Of a stretch of 64,000 bases of DNA, positions 1 to 9,220 are shown piece by piece. A program made the position numbers and the translations under genes. The stretch lies in assembly GCF_002079055.1 (NCBI RefSeq), contig NC_047498.1, forward strand, positions 647,299-711,298, written 5' to 3'. The notes under the pieces were generated by a model, which worked only from the letters and a program-made list of their open reading frames with translations, searched no databases and was not told where the DNA came from. Within the stretch, counting starts at the first letter, position 1, and each line of letters starts with the position of its first letter. This DNA comes from Saccharomyces paradoxus. Taxonomy: Eukaryota > Ascomycota > Saccharomycetes > Saccharomycetales > Saccharomycetaceae.

Positions 1-261
1 AGAGGATGACATAAAGATTGAGAAACAGTCATCCAATCTAATGGAAGCTGAAATGCAAGGATTGATAATGTAATAGGATAATGAATGACAACATATAAAA
101 AGAAAGAAGATAAAATAATAACACTATGTAGAACTATCGATTCCCTTTTGTGGATTCCTAGATCCTCGAGGAGAACTTCTAGTATATTCTATATACCTAA
201 TATTATAGCCTTTAGTAACAATGGAATCCCAACAATTATCTAATTATTCACCTAATTCTCA
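1..261 (+). mobile_element. Ty1/Ty2-type delta LTR, 5' part outside window
   Basis: The sequence carries hallmark delta blocks in plus orientation: the segment reading GAAATGCAAGGATTGATAAT, the CCTCGAGGAGAACTTCTAGT block, and a 3' end resembling AATGGAATCCCAACAATTAT followed by a TCA terminus near 261. It is a solo LTR with no Ty internal sequence beside it. It is a diverged fossil, similar but not identical to the piece at 511-741 and to the minus-strand copy at 45884-46199. Family assignment is from memory of the delta consensus. Confidence 0.85.
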
Positions 262-470
262 GATAATTAGAGGTAAAAAGAGGTAGTATCAATGAAGGTT
301 AAATATGGATCTTCTCGTACTTATATAAGAGAGGTATAGAACACATGAAGATTGGTTCATTATTAGTTATGACCAATATAATAGTAATTCCGGTAGTTAT
401 CATACATTTAATGTGACGACTCATATTACTCATGTATATAAGACTACCATGTTGTAGCAATATGAATCAA

Positions 471-510
471 CTATCATCTATTGACTGGTGGTATTCATAT
501 TACTGATTAC
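471..510 (+). mobile_element. Short 5'-end delta LTR fragment
   Basis: About 40 bases here, including AATCAACTATCATCTA, match the 5' end region of a delta LTR and run directly into a second LTR start at 511. This looks like an older LTR remnant interrupted by, or abutting, the next one. The fragment is very short, so the boundaries are approximate. Confidence 0.5.
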
Positions 511-741
511 TGTTGGAATGAAATTCTAATATCATATATTTAGTTGTATATTATCATATGCGGTGTAAGAAAATGACATAAAGATTGAGTGACTGTCATC
601 GAATTTAATGAAAGCTGAAAATGCAAGAATTGATAACGTAATAGGATAATGAATGACAACATATAAAACGAAAGGAAAAAAAATACTTTTATTTCATAGA
701 AATATCGATTCCCTTTTGCGGATTCCTATATCCTCGAGGAA
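511..741 (+). mobile_element. Delta LTR fragment (Ty1/Ty2 family)
   Basis: It begins with the canonical TGTTGGAATG LTR start and continues through the GGATTGATAA-like and TCCTCGAGGA blocks. Recognisable similarity stops near 741, at a perfect inverted repeat (741-767). Weaker LTR-like sequence may continue to about 815 (ATGTTATGGCCTTTT). Old, diverged solo LTR. Confidence 0.8.
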
Positions 742-1054
742 TAAGTTATAGAAGATCTATAACTTATCGATAGCAGATAGATTTTGAGAAATAAAATGTT
801 ATGGCCTTTTCCATCAATAAAACACGATTAATTGCGTAGCGGCGAAAATTCCTCACCGAATTTGAGGTGCTTCTAAAGAAGTGAAGTCATCTCGAAAGGT
901 GAAAAGGAAAGTCAGAAATAAAATGCAAAAGCGATATTATCTTATGTGAGCAAATGTCTAAATATCTAATCTATGAAAGGCAAAAGAATATGATTAACTA
1001 TTTTAATTTTTTTTTTAAATTATGTTCTCTTCACTTCAAAGAATTTCGTAATTG
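742..1054. other. Intergenic, 3' of PIG1
   Basis: No gene is seen. The stretch holds a 12-bp perfect inverted repeat with a 3-nt loop at 741-767 and possible faint LTR remnant to about 815, then AT-rich sequence that should contain the PIG1 3' UTR and polyadenylation region. The stretch 262-470, between the LTR pieces, likewise holds nothing I recognise. Confidence 0.5.
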
Positions 1055-3043
1055 TTATAATATGGGCGATAGTGAGGGTGAGGGTGATTTGGAAAAATAA
1101 TCACGAAGAATATGGATTTCATTAGAGCTAAGAGAGATTTTGTCTTCATATTCCCTTGAGCTATCAATCATATTGTCACATGAAAAAAATGGTGGCGGAG
1201 TCGAATTATTCAAGGGAGAAAATTCCTGAGATGAGCATTCCCTGTCACTATTGATATCTTCTTGACGTACTAAATCCCCTTCCGCCTTTATAGTCGCTAT
1301 AGATAGTCGAGAGCAAGAGCCTGATTCTACAGGTGCTTCATCTTTTTCTTTCATCAATGTGTCAGTAGAATTATTCCAAGTGGAGTAGATGAAGAAAGTA
1401 TTATACTCATCATCGTATAACTGCGTTCTATTTACTGCGGCCCTTGTTTTAGCGCTCTTCCCCTCCTCGCTCAAATTGTCTTCAAACTCTTGTGTTTTTA
1501 AGCGTAAGGTCCTATCGTCGGTATTTAATGTGAATGTGTTATCTGCTATAGGATTCCTGCTAAAAGGTTCTGGTTTGGGATAATTTTTGAATTGTAAAAT
1601 ATCTGAGTCAGCCAGTGCTTTCCCAAGTCCGTGGTTGCTAAACTCCCAATAGTTAAAATCATGCAACGATAAGTCATATGAGCTATCTGATATGTCCTCA
1701 TCAGTTTGTGAGCCCGGAGGCTCGAAGAAATAGTTGAAAGGCTCCATTTTACAGTCATTTGTTTCCGCTTGAGGAGTTTGGGGTGTATATTCTCTTTTAC
1801 AGACCGCTTTTGTTTCAAACGATTGATAAAACTTGTGCTTTAGCGGTGAGTCGTTGAAGTAATCTGTATCTTTGATAAATTTTCTCGTAGGCTTTTTGAG
1901 ACTTTCTTTATTTTTTGAGATAGTAACATCTGCATTGCTATCTCCTATTTTAGAAGGATTAAGATTGGAATTATATTTTGGTAATCTTGAAACCCCACGG
2001 TTTAGATTTATCACAGCCAAAGAGATCGATACTTCATAGTTTCTGTAGTCATTATTGTCATAAAATGACTTATTCTCGAAGCTATTTACATCATAACGAC
2101 AACAGAATTGCAAATTCAGAAAGCAAGTAGTCTTCCTTTCCAAAAAGTCAGCATAAATCAAGTTTTTTGATACTAAATTTAATTTCAATGCGGATATATC
2201 AATGATAAATTTGAATTCGTCAATTTGAGAGGTAACAGACTTATTATAGTACGCGTCAATATAATGAATATCCGTCCAGTTATTTAAGGTAAATTTGATC
2301 TCTATTTTTTTCTCGAAATTCAAGTTGTTGACAAATATAAGTCCCCAAATTTGACAGCTACCAAAATTATTGCAACAAATATCCTCGTAGTTTACAGGGT
2401 CTGATAATTCTAGCGAATGTACTTTTATGTTTTGACCATTTAAGTATTTGAAGATCTTGTATTCCAACTCAGCAACATCCATATTATAGTCACTTTTGAA
2501 TAGGCTCAAATTACTACTGACGAGTTTCCATTCTGCTATATCGAATTTATTATCTTCACCTAGGCAAAGAATGTCCTTCTCAATAAACAAGCTACGGTCA
2601 TGCATAAACATTGCATTATCCTCTACGTCACTTTCGTTGTCGTATTCATCATCCTTATCGTCATATTCTAAATCACTGTAATCTAAAATATCCAAACTAT
2701 AGGGATGATCTTCACCCTGAATGAGGGGAAAGGTTAGTGGAATGGCATTGTTATACAAATGTCTTGTGAGGTGCGAAGTAATCCGTCTAATTGACTTATT
2801 ATCGGCTTTTTCTGATATTGAGATAGGCGCCAACTTTGTGTTGAACTTTTTCACTGTATATAAATGTGTAGCAAACCTTACCGATTTTCCTGATGATGAA
2901 GATGATGTCGATGAAGAAACAGATGTAGAGTCTTCTAATGGAGAAAATGAATTAGAGGGTGTCGAAGAAACAAAAGAAGAAATGGAGGTGGTTTTCGAGA
3001 GTTTTAAAGACGGTTTAAGCTTCTTACCATGGTTGAAAGGCAT
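1055..3043 (-). CDS. PIG1: Pig1, putative Glc7 (PP1) glycogen-targeting subunit
   Basis: 662 aa. The reading frame stays open to a TTG at 3053-3055, but the first ATG (complement of 3041-3043) gives MPFNHGKK and is my chosen start. Residues 54-57 (SVRF) form the RVxF docking motif for protein phosphatase 1, set in a Ser-rich N-terminus. From about residue 234 to 350 lies a CBM21-type glycogen-binding module, with the typical VxNLxFEKxxxxRxTxxxW-like core (VNNLNFEKKIEIKFTLNNW) and a later YDNNDYRNY motif. The C-terminal half is low-complexity and probably disordered. Known family role: it brings Glc7 to glycogen synthase (paralogue of Gac1). It is divergent from MCM5. The identification rests on the motifs plus conserved gene order. 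Confidence 0.9.
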   Translation of the reverse strand: MPFNHGKKLKPSLKLSKTTSISSFVSSTPSNSFSPLEDSTSVSSSTSSSSSGKSVRFATHLYTVKKFNTKLAPISISEKADNKSIRRITSHLTRHLYNNAIPLTFPLIQGEDHPYSLDILDYSDLEYDDKDDEYDNESDVEDNAMFMHDRSLFIEKDILCLGEDNKFDIAEWKLVSSNLSLFKSDYNMDVAELEYKIFKYLNGQNIKVHSLELSDPVNYEDICCNNFGSCQIWGLIFVNNLNFEKKIEIKFTLNNWTDIHYIDAYYNKSVTSQIDEFKFIIDISALKLNLVSKNLIYADFLERKTTCFLNLQFCCRYDVNSFENKSFYDNNDYRNYEVSISLAVINLNRGVSRLPKYNSNLNPSKIGDSNADVTISKNKESLKKPTRKFIKDTDYFNDSPLKHKFYQSFETKAVCKREYTPQTPQAETNDCKMEPFNYFFEPPGSQTDEDISDSSYDLSLHDFNYWEFSNHGLGKALADSDILQFKNYPKPEPFSRNPIADNTFTLNTDDRTLRLKTQEFEDNLSEEGKSAKTRAAVNRTQLYDDEYNTFFIYSTWNNSTDTLMKEKDEAPVESGSCSRLSIATIKAEGDLVRQEDINSDRECSSQEFSPLNNSTPPPFFSCDNMIDSSREYEDKISLSSNEIHILRDYFSKSPSPSLSPIL

Positions 3044-3567
3044 TTGTAAAAACAAAGAGTAAAATTATTGATCTTGTGACAAGCGTCGGAGAAACGAGCA
3101 TAGAAGGTATTGAACAACCTTTATTTGTCAGATACTTCAGACTTAGCGGAATAATTTGATTAAGTCTTAAAGCGCTTACCCCAGACTTGGTGAATTAGAG
3201 CCCTTCAAATTCCACCGGCTTATCTCTGGATATAAACCAAATAAACGCGTAATAAAGAAGTCAAACTAATAGCAGTGAACTTCCAACGCTCAAACACAAT
3301 AATTGACTAAAAAAGCCTATTACCAACCGCCTAGACCAGCTTTTAATTTTCTCCTCCTCTTCTTTGCTCCCAGGTTAAATTATCTGTTTGTTGTTATGCG
3401 GTGTGTGGCGTGTTTCCTTTTTGGGAAAAGTGATTACTTGCAGTTTCGCGAAATCTCGAAGAATTTTTTTCAATTTATTGAAAGTGCCATGAGTGCACAA
3501 GTTAACGTGATTATATGTTTAGTAAGAACAAACCAACAGTAATTCCTTGGTGAATTGAGGCCAGATA
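3044..3567. promoter_or_regulatory. PIG1/MCM5 divergent promoter with MCB and Mcm1-like sites
   Basis: The 524-bp shared upstream region contains one MCB element ACGCGT (3245-3250) and a near-perfect dyad TTTCCTTTTTGGGAAA (3413-3428), which fits the Mcm1 (CC-A/T6-GG) / early-cell-cycle-box type about 150 bp before the MCM5 ATG. MCM genes of S. cerevisiae are driven by Mcm1/Yox1-type ECBs in M/G1, so this site is expected for MCM5. Site function is inferred from the motif only. Confidence 0.6.
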
Positions 3568-5895
3568 ATGTCGTTTGATAGACCAGAAATATACAGCGCT
3601 CCTGTTTTACAAGGAGAATCGCCTAACGATGATGATAATACCGAAATCATAAAGTCCTTCAAGAATTTCATTTTGGAGTTCCGACTAGACTCGCAATTTA
3701 TATACAGAGACCAGTTAAGGAACAATATTCTTGTAAAAAATTATTCTTTAACGGTTAATATGGAGCATTTGATCGGGTACAATGAAGACATATACAAAAA
3801 ATTATCAGACGAACCTTCAGATATCATTCCATTATTCGAAACTGCGATCACGCAAGTGGCCAAAAGGATAAGTATTCTAAGCAGGGCTCAATCTGGTAAT
3901 AACGATAACAAAGATACAGAGAGTATTAGCACGGACACTGATTCGCTTTTACTGAATTCTTTACCAACCTTCCAATTAATCTTAAACTCCAATGCAAACC
4001 AGATTCCATTGAGAGATTTGGATTCCGAACACGTCTCTAAGATTGTGCGTTTATCAGGTATAATAATATCCACTTCAGTTTTATCTTCCCGTGCCACGTA
4101 CCTTTCTATAATGTGTAGAAATTGCAGACACACAACATCTATAACAATCAACAATTTTAATTCTATCACGGGCAATACTGTCAGTTTACCACGCTCTTGT
4201 TTATCTACGGCTGAGAGTGAATCTTCTATGGCTAATGAGTCGAATATTGGCGATGAATCGACCAAAAAAAACTGTGGTCCTGATCCATATATTATTATTC
4301 ATGAATCTTCAAAGTTTATTGATCAGCAGTTCTTAAAATTACAGGAAATCCCGGAACTGGTTCCAGTAGGTGAGATGCCTAGGAACTTGACAATGACTTG
4401 TGACCGATACCTAACAAACAAGGTCATTCCAGGTACGAGGGTCACTATAGTGGGTATATATTCCATCTATAATTCCAAGAACGGTGCTGGCTCCGGAAGA
4501 AGCGGAGGTGGTAATGGGGGGAGCGGTGTTGCTATCAGAACACCTTATATTAAAATATTGGGTATTCAATCCGACGTAGAAACTTCCTCTATCTGGAATT
4601 CTGTAACCATGTTTACCGAGGAAGAAGAAGAAGAATTTCTGCAGCTAAGTAGAAACCCAAAGCTTTACGAAATTTTGACCAACTCTATTGCCCCTTCTAT
4701 TTTTGGCAATGAGGATATAAAAAAAGCGATTGTATGTTTATTGATGGGTGGTTCCAAGAAGATACTACCCGATGGCATGAGGTTAAGAGGTGATATCAAC
4801 GTTCTATTATTAGGTGATCCAGGTACCGCTAAATCTCAATTATTGAAATTTGTCGAGAAAGTATCACCAATTGCTGTATATACATCTGGTAAGGGATCTT
4901 CTGCAGCTGGGTTGACTGCCAGTGTACAAAGAGATCCGATGACGAGAGAATTTTATCTGGAAGGTGGTGCTATGGTTCTTGCCGATGGTGGTGTTGTTTG
5001 CATTGATGAATTCGATAAAATGAGAGATGAAGATAGAGTGGCCATCCATGAAGCTATGGAGCAGCAAACAATCTCCATCGCGAAAGCCGGTATCACTACA
5101 GTGCTAAATTCTAGAACTAGTGTTTTAGCGGCAGCTAATCCAATATATGGCCGGTATGATGATTTGAAGTCTCCTGGTGACAACATTGATTTTCAAACTA
5201 CTATTTTATCCCGTTTCGATATGATTTTTATTGTCAAGGACGACCATAATGAAGAACGTGATATTTCCATTGCTAATCACGTTATTAACATTCATACAGG
5301 GAACGCGAATGCTATTCAAAACCAACAAGAGGAAAATGGTAGTGAAATTAGTATTGAAAAGATGAAACGTTACATCACGTATTGCAGATTGAAATGTGCA
5401 CCAAGACTTTCACCGCAGGCCGCTGAAAAACTATCCTCGAATTTCGTCACTATAAGGAAGCAGCTATTAATCAATGAATTAGAATCAACCGAAAGGTCAT
5501 CTATTCCAATTACCATTCGTCAATTGGAAGCTATTATTAGAATAACGGAATCGTTAGCTAAATTGGAACTAAGTCCTATCGCACAGGAAAGGCATGTTGA
5601 CGAAGCTATTAGATTGTTTCAAGCTTCCACAATGGATGCTGCCTCTCAGGATCCAATTGGTGGCTTAAATCAAGCAAGCGGAACGTCGTTGTCAGAAATC
5701 CGTCGTTTTGAGCAAGAACTAAAAAGAAGATTACCTATTGGCTGGTCTACTTCTTACCAAACTTTAAGAAGAGAATTTGTAGATACACATAGATTTTCCC
5801 AATTGGCATTGGATAAGGCCTTGTATGCATTAGAGAAGCATGAAACAATTCAATTGAGACATCAGGGACAAAATATTTACAGAAGTGGGGTATGA
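3568..5895 (+). CDS. MCM5: Mcm5 (Cdc46), MCM2-7 replicative helicase subunit
   Basis: 775 aa, the same length as the S. cerevisiae protein. The N-terminal OB/zinc region holds a CxxC pair (CRNCRH) near residue 185, with a further Cys after an acidic/Ser-rich insert. The AAA+ core has Walker A GDPGTAKS (416-423), Walker B IDEFDKM (479-485) and the SRFD arginine-finger motif. A winged-helix-like C-terminus ends in YRSGV. A Gly/Ser-rich loop (about residues 307-322) interrupts the N-terminal domain. Mcm5 is part of the hexamer loaded at origins by ORC/Cdc6/Cdt1 and activated by Cdc45 and GINS; it forms the Mcm2-Mcm5 gate. Confidence 0.98.
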   Translation: MSFDRPEIYSAPVLQGESPNDDDNTEIIKSFKNFILEFRLDSQFIYRDQLRNNILVKNYSLTVNMEHLIGYNEDIYKKLSDEPSDIIPLFETAITQVAKRISILSRAQSGNNDNKDTESISTDTDSLLLNSLPTFQLILNSNANQIPLRDLDSEHVSKIVRLSGIIISTSVLSSRATYLSIMCRNCRHTTSITINNFNSITGNTVSLPRSCLSTAESESSMANESNIGDESTKKNCGPDPYIIIHESSKFIDQQFLKLQEIPELVPVGEMPRNLTMTCDRYLTNKVIPGTRVTIVGIYSIYNSKNGAGSGRSGGGNGGSGVAIRTPYIKILGIQSDVETSSIWNSVTMFTEEEEEEFLQLSRNPKLYEILTNSIAPSIFGNEDIKKAIVCLLMGGSKKILPDGMRLRGDINVLLLGDPGTAKSQLLKFVEKVSPIAVYTSGKGSSAAGLTASVQRDPMTREFYLEGGAMVLADGGVVCIDEFDKMRDEDRVAIHEAMEQQTISIAKAGITTVLNSRTSVLAAANPIYGRYDDLKSPGDNIDFQTTILSRFDMIFIVKDDHNEERDISIANHVINIHTGNANAIQNQQEENGSEISIEKMKRYITYCRLKCAPRLSPQAAEKLSSNFVTIRKQLLINELESTERSSIPITIRQLEAIIRITESLAKLELSPIAQERHVDEAIRLFQASTMDAASQDPIGGLNQASGTSLSEIRRFEQELKRRLPIGWSTSYQTLRREFVDTHRFSQLALDKALYALEKHETIQLRHQGQNIYRSGV

Positions 5896-6409
5896 TAACA
5901 ATGAAATCGCCCCTCAAGCTTTTTCTGCTTGTTTGCATGTAATAAATCTGAAAATTTTCCTGGCTACTTTATTATCATATTTTAAATATTTCTACATAAG
6001 TTCTGGAAGCAAAGTTGTATTTTTTGAGGTTTTACCTGCATCTCATATTCTTTTTGTAACGCAGCTATAAACGTATACATCGGATACTATCTATCAGGAT
6101 ATTTTAAACCTTTTTGCAAAACAGAGAAAAAGCAAAGATATGAGAAGTTAAAAGTACTGGCCAATTTACAAATTTGAGGGAAGGTTTTTTAAAATACATA
6201 GGCTCTTCACTCGAAGTGACCTTATAGGACCGACTTGTTTTACTACAGTACTTATGGCGGGTAATGAATACTTTCAAATGAAAAATATCTAACCTGAAAG
6301 GCATGACAAGAGCATCATTACTTTAACATCATCACGTTTAGCGGCAAGTGTCACACGCTTACGCCACCTTTGACAGTTGATTAGAGGAGTGTTATAACAC
6401 CAGTCTATT
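5896..6409. other. MCM5 3' UTR and SMD2 promoter
   Basis: 514 bp between two plus-strand genes. AT-rich sequence with T-tracts follows MCM5. No extra gene and no strong motif is recognised. Open frames of about 60 codons here overlap the MCM5 end or start without ATG and are taken as chance. Confidence 0.5.
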
Positions 6410-6835
6410 ATGTCGTATGTTTGATCTTAAACTTTTTTGCACGCCATAATTTGGAGTGAACTTCATTTTATACTAACTTTAAAAGTCATTGAGTTATATC
6501 TTTCCAGTTCACAGTTAATTGACCGTCCGAAGCATGAGCTCTCTAGAGCAGAATTAGAGGAACTAGAAGAATTCGAATTCAAGCATGGCCCAATGTCCTT
6601 GATAAATGATGCTATGATGACGAAAACACCTGTGATAATCTCATTAAGAAATAATCATAAAATAATAGCGAGAGTAAAAGCCTTCGACAGGCATTGCAAC
6701 ATGGTTTTAGAAAATGTGAAGGAACTTTGGACAGAGAAGAAGGGCAAAAATTTGATTAATCGTGAAAGATTCATAAGTAAATTATTTTTAAGAGGCGATT
6801 CAGTTATCGTTGTGTTAAAGACCCCTGTTGAGTAA
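6410..6835 (+). CDS. SMD2: SmD2 core spliceosomal protein (spliced)
   Basis: Join 6410-6414 and 6508-6835; 110 aa after splicing. Exon 1 is only ATGTC. The intron (6415-6507, 93 nt) starts GTATGT, has branch point TACTAAC at 6471-6477 and ends CAG at 6505-6507. The joined start reads MSSQLIDRPKHELS, close to the known Smd2 N-terminus, and the total length equals that of S. cerevisiae. The Sm fold is evident: Sm1 around VIISLRNNHKIIARVKAFDRHCNMVL, Sm2 around LFLRGDSVIVV. It is part of the heptameric Sm ring on U1, U2, U4 and U5 snRNAs. Reading exon 2 alone upstream gives a false 132-codon frame without a proper start. Confidence 0.96.
6415..6507 (+). other. SMD2: SMD2 intron
   Basis: Canonical yeast intron: 5' GTATGT, branch point TACTAAC (6471-6477), 3' splice site TTTCCAG. 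It falls after the second base of codon 2, and removing it restores an ATG-initiated Sm protein. Confidence 0.95.
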
Positions 6836-7077
6836 AAAGTATGACAAGAAGCCTTTATTAAATAGGAGAGCAAATCATCGTACGAAATTTTCCAGTGCAA
6901 ACAGAAAGACGTTTTTTTGGAAGTAGGGCCAATTAATACTGGCCCGGTTTTTAGCTCTAACGAGAGTACTGTATTCAAGAAAGCGGATAAAGCATTATAC
7001 ATCACGTTTAACTAAAGAGCATTTTTAGTACGTAGATTTTTGTGTAAAATATAGAATAAATATCAATATTATTAAAA

Positions 7078-8862
7078 TCATTTGAAGTTCTTCAACGGGT
7101 CGACTTTACCGCTCTTTGGCTTACTAACTTTTCCCTTTCTATGTGGATGGCGCCTCTTAGGATTGTGGAAAGGAATGAATTTAACCTTGGTTCCATTTCC
7201 TCTGGCTGATTCAGGAAGCAAGTAATCTGGAACACGCTTCAAATGCTGCTGCACCCTTGCTGGATGTAATTCTTTGTCATGCCTTAAACTTTGTAACTCT
7301 TTTGGATTCTCTTCAAAATGTCTTTTCAACTTCTCACTCGCCAATAATTCCTGCTTCAATTCTTTCACCCTAGCTTCCCTAATGGCAACTTGAGTCACAG
7401 CACGGAAACCGTCTTCCATCCTGTAACGGAACGCCTCGACCTGCTTTTGATCAAATTTATAGGGCTGCAATTCTAATCCTAGTTTGCTCTGTTGTTTGAT
7501 AATTCGTGAAAGAATCTTTTCGTCTTTCTTTGCCGTTTGTAACATTGATGGCTTATGCTTACCAAATTCTTTCAATGGGACCACGAATGAAATTGCCGTA
7601 CCAGTTTTACCGCCACGAGCAGTTCTACCTACTCTATGCACGTAGGATTTTGCCGTCGTGGGCAAATCAAAATTCAGAACACATGCAACATTTTTGAAAT
7701 CAACACCACGAGAAACACCATATTCCTTATCTTTCTTCACTTGGACCTTCTTCTTCTTACTCGATTTCTTATCGTTTTCAGGCTCAGCTTCCACTTTTTC
7801 CTCTTCCTGGTTGTCGATATTATGTCCTTCTTCTATGCCATCATCCTCCTCTTTTATGTACTCAGTATCATCTGTAGCAATCAATAGTTGGTAAACGTTC
7901 TTATTGAATTGGTCAACAATATGTTGCCTCGAATTAACGGGTAGCTCGCTGTTTAATATACAAGACTTGATACCAAATTGCTCCATGACTAGCTTGAGCC
8001 TATATCCTCTGTCAATGTTATTAACAAATATTAATGTTTTACCCTTGATTAAGTTAAGCTTAAAAATGACGTAGCATAATAGAAATTTGTCAAATTCGCT
8101 AACTTTAACGTAATACTGGAGTAATTTGTTTTGGTTCTTATTTATTTCTTCGTCATTAAACTTGAGAATAGCTGGAGAGCGACAAAATTTTTGTTTCAAA
8201 GCCTGTATATCGTCATTCAAGGTTGCACTCATCAAAAATGTCTGTAAATTTTTTTTCAATGGTAAGTACTCACCAATTTTGTTCAAATCATCTTGATAAC
8301 CAAATGTTAACACCAAATCCACTTCATCAACTACTAAAAATTTCAATTCGCTCAAAGAAATAGAATCAATCCTTGTTTGAAGCAGGTCTAATAGCTTACC
8401 GGGCGTACCAACTATGATTTCTGGCTGATCCATAAGTAGAGTATTCAAAACTGAGTCAGACATATCGGATGATATGTTCAGAGTTCTTATATCTTTTGAA
8501 CAATATAAGACTAGTTTTTCTAAAACATTATATACTTGTTGAGCCAGTTCTCTTGTTGGAACAAGTATAATACCTAATGTACCATTTTCTTCTCCGTTAT
8601 CAACTGTTTTTTTATATTCTAATATAGTTTCAATTACAGGAACTAAGTATGCCAAAGTTTTCCCAGAACCTGTAGCAGCCTTTGCTATAATATCTCTCTT
8701 CTGCTGTAGGGCCAAAGGAATAGAATGTGATTGAATCAATGTCGGGTTTTGAAACCCTATATTCTTTATAGCTTGTAATAAACGAGAGTCGAGATGAAAT
8801 GATTCGAATGTTGTAGAATCGTCTATGTAAGCGCCTTCCACAGACTTTTTCTCACTGCTCAT
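7078..8862 (-). CDS. DBP9: Dbp9, DEAD-box RNA helicase for 60S ribosome assembly
   Basis: 594 aa, full length. Helicase motifs in order: Q motif PTLIQ (Q44), motif I ATGSGKT (63-69), PTRELAQQ, motif II in the variant form VDEVD instead of DEAD, motif III SAT, and motif [12 protein letters not shown]. An acidic then Lys-rich insert (roughly residues 330-380) splits the second RecA domain, and the tail is basic ([14 protein letters not shown]), typical of nucleolar factors. The known role is in 27S pre-rRNA processing with Dbp6. It is convergent with SMD2 (242-bp gap). The promoter carries ribosome-biogenesis motifs. Confidence 0.96.
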   Translation of the reverse strand: MSSEKKSVEGAYIDDSTTFESFHLDSRLLQAIKNIGFQNPTLIQSHSIPLALQQKRDIIAKAATGSGKTLAYLVPVIETILEYKKTVDNGEENGTLGIILVPTRELAQQVYNVLEKLVLYCSKDIRTLNISSDMSDSVLNTLLMDQPEIIVGTPGKLLDLLQTRIDSISLSELKFLVVDEVDLVLTFGYQDDLNKIGEYLPLKKNLQTFLMSATLNDDIQALKQKFCRSPAILKFNDEEINKNQNKLLQYYVKVSEFDKFLLCYVIFKLNLIKGKTLIFVNNIDRGYRLKLVMEQFGIKSCILNSELPVNSRQHIVDQFNKNVYQLLIATDDTEYIKEEDDGIEEGHNIDNQEEEKVEAEPENDKKSSKKKKVQVKKDKEYGVSRGVDFKNVACVLNFDLPTTAKSYVHRVGRTARGGKTGTAISFVVPLKEFGKHKPSMLQTAKKDEKILSRIIKQQSKLGLELQPYKFDQKQVEAFRYRMEDGFRAVTQVAIREARVKELKQELLASEKLKRHFEENPKELQSLRHDKELHPARVQQHLKRVPDYLLPESARGNGTKVKFIPFHNPKRRHPHRKGKVSKPKSGKVDPLKNFK

Positions 8863-9220
8863 TTTTTTGATCTTATGTTATAGTTTGAGCCTAGCCTATC
8901 TCTTTTGCGATGTGGATTGAAGATCGTCTATAACCATTAATCAAAACAAAAGTCTCTTATACAATGAAAAATTAGATGAGTCGAAACGAGATGAGATGAG
9001 ATGGGATGAGCTTGAAGTGTTATTCCCATGTTCGTGAAAAAAAATTTTTAAATTTTAATCTTCAGGTTTCATTACGTAAAGAGTGATTAGAGTAAAGAAT
9101 GGCTCTTCAACGATGAATGCTCGCTCACGGAGGTTATCTTCACCCCTATTTTAATTTTCTAGTTAGGTTTAGTTGGGTATTATTTCTATAAATTACTATA
9201 CTTAGTATGCATAGCTAAAC
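8863..9220 (-). promoter_or_regulatory. DBP9: DBP9 promoter with clustered PAC and RRPE motifs
   Basis: Four GATGAG cores (8975, 8990, 8995, 9005; the PAC motif) lie within 36 bp, followed by TGAAAAAAAATTTTT (9035-9049), a match to the RRPE motif. Both are the classical ribosome-biogenesis signature (Dot6/Tod6 and Stb3/Sfp1). Genes on both sides are on the minus strand, so the sites can be assigned to DBP9. The far end also holds the YSH1 3' UTR. Confidence 0.8.

Noticed and set aside
6437-6507. Upstream extension of SMD2 exon 2 as coding sequence
   Set aside because: It is intron sequence with branch point and acceptor; the spliced product from ATG 6410 matches Smd2.
7506-7894. Plus-strand frames antisense to DBP9
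   Set aside because: Overlapping, low-complexity, and opposed to a clear DEAD-box gene.
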